Origin: Snodgrassella alvi
GTDB taxonomy: Bacteria; Pseudomonadota; Gammaproteobacteria; Burkholderiales; Neisseriaceae
Reading direction: 5' to 3'
DNA length: 64,000 bases
Assembly: GCF_002777745.1 (NCBI RefSeq)
Contig: NZ_MEIO01000028.1
Span: 1-64,000 of the forward strand
The stretch's first letter is position 1, and each line of letters begins with the position of its first letter. Under the pieces are notes generated by a model. That model was not told the origin of the DNA. It made no database searches and was given only the letters and a program-made list of their open reading frames with translations. Shown in pieces: positions 55,405 to 62,289 of this stretch. Both the position numbers and the translations under genes were made by a program.

Positions 55405-56046
55405 TCAGATATGCATAGCATCATTCCATAAATCAAATATTTGCTTTTCATCCAGATGCAGAACATCAGTTAAAAATTTCCACCAATTATCATTATCCAA
55501 TAAAAAACTTTGCGTTTCCAGAATGTAATTGCGAATCTTGATTAATTCTATACCAGTCATAGCATTTTCAGCAGCTGCAACCAATGCTGCCTTATTTTTA
55601 TCCAAACTGATTTCCAGCTGGGAAAGCATCTGCATACGGGACAAAGTTCCGGCACTCCTGCGTTTATCTAGCAAGCGTAATTGTGCTGCATCAGCTTTTT
55701 CTACCCAGCTATTTTTTTTCTCTGACCATTGATGATAAATATCAGGACAAGGCATTGTGGTAACCGTAGCTGGCAATATGCCCGGTTCATCGATCGCTAC
55801 TACTTCGCCGGTTTTCTTGCAGTATACCGTTGCACCTCGATGGTCTTCGATATACTGCCAGTTATCATCTGTCCATTGTGCAATAAAACCTTTTTTAGAC
55901 TCTGGCTGTTCAGCCTGAATACATAATCTGGGAATCAGATAATAGCCGTTATTTTCCAAAGGATCCAAGTCTGCTGTAGTCATACCAACAAAGTAGTTGT
56001 TTTCGTCTAGTTGGCAAACAGGAATAGTTTTTGCATAAATTTCCAT
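55405..56046 (-). CDS. Tail fibre assembly-like protein
   Basis: The 213-residue protein follows the tail fibre gene by nine bases, the position of gene U in Mu. Its N-terminal half (about 1-115) has repeated short beta-rich segments such as ENNYFVGMTTADLDPLENNG and AQWTDDNWQYIEDHRG, common in fibre-assembly and tail chaperone proteins. The C-terminal half is helical and Leu/Asp-rich, ending DNWWKFLTDVLHLDEKQIFD. AAAGGAT precedes the ATG. The role, helping trimerise or attach the fibre, is inferred from position; sequence similarity to Mu U was not verifiable here. Confidence 0.6.
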   Translation of the reverse strand: MEIYAKTIPVCQLDENNYFVGMTTADLDPLENNGYYLIPRLCIQAEQPESKKGFIAQWTDDNWQYIEDHRGATVYCKKTGEVVAIDEPGILPATVTTMPCPDIYHQWSEKKNSWVEKADAAQLRLLDKRRSAGTLSRMQMLSQLEISLDKNKAALVAAAENAMTGIELIKIRNYILETQSFLLDNDNWWKFLTDVLHLDEKQIFDLWNDAMHI

Positions 56047-56055
56047 TTTTATCCT

Positions 56056-57033
56056 TTAAATTTTAATACATGCTAATAATGCAATATTACGCGGTCTTGC
56101 TTCATTGCCACCATTATAATCAGTTGAAAACATATGCGTATGTGAACCATTTCCATTTGTTTGGAAATAATGATTATGGTTTCCAGCAATATCTGTATGT
56201 CCCCATCTCTCAATATTGCCACTATTAGTTTCAAAATTTGTGCCGGCACCATTAGTACTAATAGGTATACCATGGTTATGTTCGCCATTGATAGATGTCC
56301 AACCTGTATGGTCATGCCATCCTGATTCTAATGTAGTACCATTATGGTTATGACTTAAATTTTGATTGGATTGCCATGTGCCTATAGCGCGTCCAGTATC
56401 TATGCCGCGCCCATCATCCCAAGCCCGCAAGAATTCACCACGTAAATCAGGTAAATTAAAAGTAGTTTTACCATCTCCTGCACCAAATCGTGTACCAAGA
56501 GCTGCAAATAGATTTGCATATGTTGTACGTGATATGGCTGCACCATTAGCCTTTAACCAGCCTGTAGGTGCCCAGTCAATGGCAAAATAATGAACTGCAC
56601 CTACAGGTGTGGCATTTATATCCATACTACCATCAAACGGCACACCATTAATTTTCCGTACTGTTTTCAATCTGGATGCGGTATCAGCAGTTTTAGCGGT
56701 ACCATCCTTATCCAATTTGCTGTCATTCAATACTTTGCCTTGCCGTGCAGATAATGCTGAGAATTTGTCATTAGAGTTCAGCGAGTCAATTATCTTGGTT
56801 ACTCCGGCAATATCGGCAGTTGCGGCAGCTGGCGCACTTGATGCTATTAACATTTTAATTGCCGTTATTACCTGATTCTGTGTGGCCTTTTCCGGTTTGA
56901 TTCTTGCCGCCGTCAGAATAGCAATTAATTCAGCCTGTACCTGATTCAGCCAGCTAGCCGGCAATACAGTGCCCAGTTCGTTTATTCCGTTACCATCATG
57001 AAATAGCCCGTCCTGCGTATCAATTGGATACAT
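56056..57033 (-). CDS. Phage tail fibre/collar protein with His-x-His tip motifs
   Basis: The 325-residue protein starts MYPIDTQDGLFHDGNGINELGTVLPASWLNQVQAEL (Mu S-like N-terminus, in two parts). It has a helical stalk region (about 70-125) and a phage tail collar domain (about 138-200) with IDWAPTGWLKANGAAISRTTYANLFAALGTRFGAGDG (in parts) and FNLPDLRGEFLRAWDDGRGID. The C-terminal receptor-binding end has five HxH motifs (about 232-305). In T4 gp37 such motifs bind iron in the fibre needle. The start follows an AAGGAC site, three bases after the gp48 stop. Confidence 0.82.
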   Translation of the reverse strand: MYPIDTQDGLFHDGNGINELGTVLPASWLNQVQAELIAILTAARIKPEKATQNQVITAIKMLIASSAPAAATADIAGVTKIIDSLNSNDKFSALSARQGKVLNDSKLDKDGTAKTADTASRLKTVRKINGVPFDGSMDINATPVGAVHYFAIDWAPTGWLKANGAAISRTTYANLFAALGTRFGAGDGKTTFNLPDLRGEFLRAWDDGRGIDTGRAIGTWQSNQNLSHNHNGTTLESGWHDHTGWTSINGEHNHGIPISTNGAGTNFETNSGNIERWGHTDIAGNHNHYFQTNGNGSHTHMFSTDYNGGNEARPRNIALLACIKI

Positions 57034-57036
57034 CTT

Positions 57037-57603
57037 TTATTTGTCCTTATATGTAAATCGTATATCGGTAAATGCTGGTTTCAGCTCTTTTAATACACTT
57101 TCAATAATTACGTCACCATATGCTGTCAGTCTGTCACCGGCTGTTGACATTCCGGCACGAAAGCGTGTTGCGCGACTATCGGCATTTTTAATGTTTACCC
57201 ACCACACCCACATAATGTCTTCCCGTGCCAGTCTGTCACCGGCTCGGCTGATACCTACACGGAATGGCTGCGGCTCGGTTATGGTGATATCGTAGCCAAT
57301 TGAAGCGGCCATCTGCATAAAATAAGGAATACTCAGGCCACCGGTTTCGTTAATTTTGGTGATCACTGCCAGTATTCTTTGCTGGCCGTTTTTGCCGGTG
57401 CTGTCCAGATTGAGTAGTTCTTCCCAGCGCACGATATAATTTCCGGATGTGCGTGGGTCAATAACACCCAGTTTACGACGGGCAGCATTTTGTATTTCAT
57501 CCAGACAGTTGCCATCAATTGTGGCGGCATTTCTTACTGCCGGTGCAGTACGGTTGTATGCAACCGGAGGTAATAACCCCAGTAAAGTATTGACGTAACT
57601 CAT
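57037..57603 (-). CDS. Mu gp48-like tail protein (DUF2313/YmfQ)
   Basis: The 188-residue protein matches the DUF2313 pattern: MSYVNTLLGLLPPVAYN at the start, then LDEIQNAARRKLGVIDPRTSGNYIVRWEELLNL (in parts), GGLSIPYFMQMAASIGYDITITEPQPFRVG and a C-terminal RAGDRL...MWVWWVNI region, repeated in part as RAGMSTAGDRL. In Mu, gp48 is a baseplate wedge component linking to the fibre. Its ATG overlaps the gp47 stop (ATGA), so translation is coupled. Confidence 0.85.
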   Translation of the reverse strand: MSYVNTLLGLLPPVAYNRTAPAVRNAATIDGNCLDEIQNAARRKLGVIDPRTSGNYIVRWEELLNLDSTGKNGQQRILAVITKINETGGLSIPYFMQMAASIGYDITITEPQPFRVGISRAGDRLAREDIMWVWWVNIKNADSRATRFRAGMSTAGDRLTAYGDVIIESVLKELKPAFTDIRFTYKDK

Positions 57604-58652
57604 AGCAAACTCACATCAACTTTACCCAGCATAAACCATTCAATCTTTTTGTTTGTCTCTGCGATTAGATTGGCTGAGGGCTGGGCCATTTTGCGATCAA
57701 TAACGCTGGATACGTCACTGATTACCGCTTCCAGCTGGGAGGCAATCACGCTATCACCAGGCTTCAATGTGCTGAAATGTTCCTGCAAGGCCTGTCGGAT
57801 ATCTGCAGCCGCCCTGTCAAGGTTTGCATCGGACAAGCGTACTTTAACTTTAATATCAACTCTGGTGACATCGGGCTTGATGACAAAGCTGTTTTTAGCC
57901 GTTACCGGTCGCACTGAATCAATATAAGCCTGTACTTTGCTGACTATCTCATCACTGGGTAAATTATTATTACTGGTAATGACAATATCTACCGTACCAA
58001 GCCCGCGGCGTAATGGATATACATATGCACTGGTAACGCCGTCCACGCTCAATGCCCAAGCACGATAGTCATATTTATTGCCTCCGGCAGGTGGCCGACG
58101 TAATAAATCCAATAAACGGTTCAGTAATGAAGTATCGCTTTCAACATCAGTACCACCGGTAGCTTGTATGATTTCCACATCGCTGGATATACCTATCGGT
58201 GCAGCCATAAATTGTGCTGCTTTATTATGCTGATTTGATGCAGCACCAGCCTCATGCGCCTGTATGGATAAAACAGCAGTGCCCTCGTTTCCGATCGCAG
58301 CCTGTTGCTGAACTGTATACAAATGCTCACCACATATAATTTGTAATTTTGCCTCAATTAATGATCCCGGAATACCACGAGCAATAGCTGTTCCGCTGGC
58401 GGAAGTAGCATTTTTACGGCGTATACCACGCAGATTACAATGTCTCTCCAGAAATTCTGTATCCGCAGTATCCGGAAAAAACTGTCTTAATATCCATGCC
58501 TGATGAGCATATTGTCCCGTGGCACAACTGGCCAGACTGCTGGCTCGAATATAATTATCACTATCTGAAGAAACATCAGCCTGAGGGTTTAATGAAACCA
58601 TATCACGCAAAATAGCGTGGCGTATTTCCTCAAATGTCGGAATATTGTGCAT
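57600..58652 (-). CDS. Baseplate J/gp47-family protein
   Basis: The 350-residue protein has the baseplate_J layout. The N-terminus PTFEEIRHAILRDM is followed by YIRASSLASCATGQYAHQAWILRQFFPDTADTEFLERH (in parts), then a central GGTDVESDTSLLNRLLDLLRRPPAGGN(K/Y) region at about 175-205, and a C-terminal beta-rich part with VDIKVKVRLSD. It forms the wedge of the contractile-tail baseplate. The ATG at 58652 is preferred to an upstream TTG. It lies 25 bases after gp46. Confidence 0.88.
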   Translation of the reverse strand: MHNIPTFEEIRHAILRDMVSLNPQADVSSDSDNYIRASSLASCATGQYAHQAWILRQFFPDTADTEFLERHCNLRGIRRKNATSASGTAIARGIPGSLIEAKLQIICGEHLYTVQQQAAIGNEGTAVLSIQAHEAGAASNQHNKAAQFMAAPIGISSDVEIIQATGGTDVESDTSLLNRLLDLLRRPPAGGNKYDYRAWALSVDGVTSAYVYPLRRGLGTVDIVITSNNNLPSDEIVSKVQAYIDSVRPVTAKNSFVIKPDVTRVDIKVKVRLSDANLDRAAADIRQALQEHFSTLKPGDSVIASQLEAVISDVSSVIDRKMAQPSANLIAETNKKIEWFMLGKVDVSLL

Positions 58653-58677
58653 TTTCAAAATCCATTTAATTATTTTT

Positions 58678-59028
58678 TTAAATTACTTTAACCGGACACT
58701 CAAATATAAATTTTTCTCCAGTTAATTGCGTTACCTGTATATTCAATTTCAGCATGCCATTATGTGGTTGCATGGTGGCGACAGAAATATCTGCCGCACG
58801 TCCATCATCAATAATTGGCTGTAAAGCCTGTTGCGCATACTGTCTGGCCAGCAAACTAACTGATTGCAAATCTTTTTCCCGTTCAAGCGTATACAACAGT
58901 GAACCTAATTTTTTATCCGCCCAATAACTACCCAGCGGTGTCATCAGACGCAGATAAACTGCATTTTGTAAGTGATTTATAATCTGTCCGGTGTAATCAC
59001 CTGTTCTGGTGTCTATTTCTCTATCCAT
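58678..59028 (-). CDS. Phage GP46-family baseplate protein
   Basis: The 116-residue protein matches the Mu GP46/T4 gp25-like family: MDREIDTRTGDYTG at the start, then NAVYLRLMTPLGSYWADKKLGSLLYTLEREKD (about 27-58, in parts) and QYAQQALQPIIDDGRAADISV. The family forms the sheath-initiating part of contractile baseplates. GGAGTAG precedes the ATG. A 78-base gap separates it from gp45. Confidence 0.88.
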   Translation of the reverse strand: MDREIDTRTGDYTGQIINHLQNAVYLRLMTPLGSYWADKKLGSLLYTLEREKDLQSVSLLARQYAQQALQPIIDDGRAADISVATMQPHNGMLKLNIQVTQLTGEKFIFECPVKVI

Positions 59029-59106
59029 AAACTACTCCGGTTATGCTATTTTTATAGTTTATTAAAATAACTATTTTTACCTGAAGCTGAAGAGCTTCAG
59101 CAGCTA

Positions 59107-59787
59107 TCAGACAGGCTTGCCCACTCTGACAGCATGATCATGGCCTGCCAGACTGATCCCACTGGCTTTAACATCACCGACAGTGGTATAGCTACCATCA
59201 GTCTGTACAATGTTGCCTGAAAATATCGCCCCCTGCCCCCCTTTGATATTCATTCCGCCATTACCATTTATCTGACCTATCGCAGTAATTTTCTGTGAAC
59301 AATTAACATTTTGTGCACTGATATTTACGCCTGCCTGAGCATCGATATTCACACCAGCCGCAGCCTCGATTTTCACTCCTGCCGGTGCTTTAATATTTAA
59401 GGTTTCACAATCAATTTCAATCAGCTTGCCATTTTTCAGAGTAATAGATGCCCCAGACTGGTTATAAACAGCTACTTCTCCTGCGGCCAGTGCTTTAATG
59501 CGGTATTCACCATGCTCAGTGGCAATAATAATGCCATGACTGGTCTGACCGCTTAAGGGCAAAACAATAGCTTCCGAACCCACGGGCGGATTACTGGTAA
59601 AACCAAATTGCTGTATCTGCTCCACATCCTGTAAAACCTCATCGGCCAAAGCTGCTACCTGAGCAGATTGAATCGGCTGAGAGGCATTTACCCGTGTCAG
59701 CCTGCCTCGAAAAGCCTGCCGGACTGAGCTGGTAGTATTATTAATTGTCGTTCTGGTTTTGTTTACCAGCTTCGCAACATAACTCAT
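59107..59787 (-). CDS. Baseplate spike protein (Mu gp45/gpV family)
   Basis: The 226-residue protein has an N-terminal Mu gp45-type region, an OB-fold-like middle with GSEAIVLPLSGQTSHGIIIA and EYRIKALAAGEVAVYNQSGASI, and then a beta-helix of repeating units (IKAPAGVKIEAAAGVNIDAQ and on to about 180). It ends GISLAGHDHAVRVGKPV, with a HxH motif at the tip. In Mu and P2 this trimeric spike pierces the outer membrane and holds an iron ion at the apex through HxH. A TTGGAGAG site fixes the start at 59787. Confidence 0.88.
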   Translation of the reverse strand: MSYVAKLVNKTRTTINNTTSSVRQAFRGRLTRVNASQPIQSAQVAALADEVLQDVEQIQQFGFTSNPPVGSEAIVLPLSGQTSHGIIIATEHGEYRIKALAAGEVAVYNQSGASITLKNGKLIEIDCETLNIKAPAGVKIEAAAGVNIDAQAGVNISAQNVNCSQKITAIGQINGNGGMNIKGGQGAIFSGNIVQTDGSYTTVGDVKASGISLAGHDHAVRVGKPV

Positions 59788-59831
59788 CTGACTCTCCAAT
59801 TAAAATTTATTCCGATTAAATATATACGCCG

Positions 59832-60971
59832 TTATATCTTGACCTGTTTAATCTGCCGGTTAGTCACACCTTTACGCTTTCCTTTACGTGATCGTGCTGC
59901 GGCGGATTTTTTAACATAAGCATCCGGCGTCCATATTCCATCCTCTTTTAAGCGCAGTTCAGTCAGCGTACCGCCACTTCGATTCAGTAAAAAACGGCGT
60001 CCCATCAGAAAAAAAATGGCATCTATTTGCTGTTCTTCATCAATCACATGCACACGTTGTCCGGGTTGCCACAGCAGGCCATCCTGAGTTTTATGATCTG
60101 CAACCGTAATCGTTAAAGTAAAACCTTCCAGACGCCAGTCAGAAAGCATTTTTTTTGCCTGCACCTTCAACTGTTCCAGATTTTCAGCATCACCGATTAA
60201 TACTGTTTTCGGCTTATATAAAACCATTGTTTCGTCTTTGTATACCCATTTCAAATCGTGTTTTGACGAATTGGCATAACGGGTGTGACTTTGGCCAAGA
60301 AAGGTCACTTCCGAGTAACGATTTTCAGTACTATACTCAATATGAATACTTTGAATATTACGTCTGTAATCATTTTTACTGTGGCACAGAGTTGCCACTG
60401 GCGGGCTGGCGTAATCAGCACCACCAACAACCAGCGTACCATCTGGCTCCAGCCACACATGCAAACCTGCCTTATAGGCAATTTTGCTCAGTGCCTGCCA
60501 AGCAGTTTCCCCGGGTTCAATGTCCACTTTATCCAGAACCGGATTTTTTTCGGCTTTTAATATCACCTTTTTGATTTGTGGCCATGGTTCAACTATCTTT
60601 TGTGCGGCAGCTAAAACATTCATTCCTTTAACATTAATCTGTTTGACGCTGCAATCCACCAGTAAACCGGCAAGGTCACGGCCATTAAAACCGATACTAT
60701 GGTTGTTTTTATCAACCATTTCATTCTGATGGCCAATGATTCCGGTCATAACCAACTGGTTATTAATTAACACCTCACATTGCAAGGAGCTATAGTCGGC
60801 CAGAACACTCTGATTTTGAGAAACATTGGTTTCAAAACTGAAGGCATCAGCAGGAATCAGAAAATCACTGTCAATATCATAGCTAAGCCAGTCTTTATGC
60901 TCTTTCCCCCCTATTCGCACTACCACTTCATTGCCATATGGATAAGGCAACATTTCAGTTTCATTTAACAT
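59832..60971 (-). CDS. Mu gpP-like baseplate hub protein (late control D family)
   Basis: The 379-residue protein fits the gpD/gp27-like hub family. It has an N-terminal beta domain (VVVRIGGKEHKDWLSYDIDSDFLIPADAFSFE, in parts), GFNGRDLAGLLVDCSVKQI at about 80-98, the internal GETAWQALSKIAYKAGLHVWLEPDGTLVVGG (about 145-175, in parts), and a basic Arg/Lys-rich C-terminus. It forms the ring above the spike. The ATG at 60971 overlaps the end of gene N (ATGTTAAATGA); a start six codons earlier is also possible. Confidence 0.83.
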   Translation of the reverse strand: MLNETEMLPYPYGNEVVVRIGGKEHKDWLSYDIDSDFLIPADAFSFETNVSQNQSVLADYSSLQCEVLINNQLVMTGIIGHQNEMVDKNNHSIGFNGRDLAGLLVDCSVKQINVKGMNVLAAAQKIVEPWPQIKKVILKAEKNPVLDKVDIEPGETAWQALSKIAYKAGLHVWLEPDGTLVVGGADYASPPVATLCHSKNDYRRNIQSIHIEYSTENRYSEVTFLGQSHTRYANSSKHDLKWVYKDETMVLYKPKTVLIGDAENLEQLKVQAKKMLSDWRLEGFTLTITVADHKTQDGLLWQPGQRVHVIDEEQQIDAIFFLMGRRFLLNRSGGTLTELRLKEDGIWTPDAYVKKSAAARSRKGKRKGVTNRQIKQVKI

Positions 60972-62289
60972 AATAATTAATCCACTCATTACGCTGAATA
61001 AATGATGGATGGCACAAATGAGGATTGAGACGCATTAATTCATTTGCCCGTTCAATATCCCGATAAAGTAAATACGCCAGCTGATGAATGGTGCCGTTAA
61101 TATCCGCTTTTCTGGTACGCATTGGCGGTTTCTGATTAATGACGGCCAAAGCATAGTCATTAAATTGTGCGGCCATATTGGCCAGCAACTGAATCATTAT
61201 CGTCGTCTGCGTATAAATACTGGCAGCATTAATGCTTTTGACATTATCAGCATAATCATAAGTTGCACGTAACATATCTATTAATTTTTGAATATGCAGC
61301 CGAAGATTATTATTGATATACAGCAACTCATTTGCTGTCACCCTGTCACTATTTACTTCAATCATCGTGACTGTATTCTGCATCAAAGCACCAAGACTCA
61401 ATAATTGCAGAATCTGGGCAATCGGTTGCATCTGAATATCAGCAATCTTTTGTACATGATTGATCGCTTCTTCCTCAGTTTCCTGTCTGTCCTGACTATA
61501 CAGAATATTATCAGGCAAGTTATTCAGGCCATCTACACGGTTACTGACAGAATCAAAAGTCTGTCTGGTACTTAAACTGCCAGTAGCATACTGTGCATCA
61601 TTCGCCAGACCTGTTGTCACCATTGTGGCTACAGAATGAATCAGCCTGCTTACGTCCTGACTGTAAGATGCAGAAGAAAAAGTTTTACTGGTCAAATATT
61701 TTATGGGGTCAAGATCGAAAAAGCGGCGAACACTGCCAGCTACGCCACACAATGCGGCAAATACACCATTTGTACTGCCCCATAAAGACGAAATTCCCTC
61801 CCGAACGCTTAACAGCGTTTCAGAATAATCCAGTACCTGCTGTGTATACTTTTCCAGAGTATTCTGTATCTGTTCTAATTTGGCTAACCACTGATTCTCA
61901 AATAAAAATATCGGAGCTGATTCTTTTGCTTCAAAAAAAGTTATATCCAGTGCAACATAATTAACCGAATCAGCTTCAGTACGAAATGACCAGCTTGCAG
62001 CAATCATATTTTGTAACAGGCCTAAAACCGGATGAACTAATGTGCCTGCACCCGGTTCCTCCAGCACAGCCAGTAACTGTGATAACTGTGTATCAAAGCC
62101 TGCACCAAAATAGACAGCAGCAACCTGACATTGTCGTCCCTGTGTACCCAGATCCTCAATATCGGTTCCATTTGCAAACGGACGGCCATGCCGTACCAGC
62201 GCTTTCTCATTTTTATCACTGATAGAAATGACATCAAAGGCAACATTTTTGTAACTCGCCTTTTGCAGATTATTCTTCCACATAGTCAT
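60961..62289 (-). CDS. DNA circularisation/tail protein N homologue
   Basis: The 442-residue protein begins WKNNLQKASYKNVAFDV and contains HGRPFANGTDIEDLGTQGRQCQVAAVYFG (in parts) and EEPGAGTLVHPVLGLLQ, matching the DNA_circ_N domain of Mu gpN. The rest (about 130-440) is helical. In Mu, N is a tail protein first linked to circularising injected DNA. Its ATG overlaps the tape-measure stop (TAATG), with GGAGGTG upstream. The C-terminus overlaps the P gene. Confidence 0.85.
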   Translation of the reverse strand: MTMWKNNLQKASYKNVAFDVISISDKNEKALVRHGRPFANGTDIEDLGTQGRQCQVAAVYFGAGFDTQLSQLLAVLEEPGAGTLVHPVLGLLQNMIAASWSFRTEADSVNYVALDITFFEAKESAPIFLFENQWLAKLEQIQNTLEKYTQQVLDYSETLLSVREGISSLWGSTNGVFAALCGVAGSVRRFFDLDPIKYLTSKTFSSASYSQDVSRLIHSVATMVTTGLANDAQYATGSLSTRQTFDSVSNRVDGLNNLPDNILYSQDRQETEEEAINHVQKIADIQMQPIAQILQLLSLGALMQNTVTMIEVNSDRVTANELLYINNNLRLHIQKLIDMLRATYDYADNVKSINAASIYTQTTIMIQLLANMAAQFNDYALAVINQKPPMRTRKADINGTIHQLAYLLYRDIERANELMRLNPHLCHPSFIQRNEWINYYVK

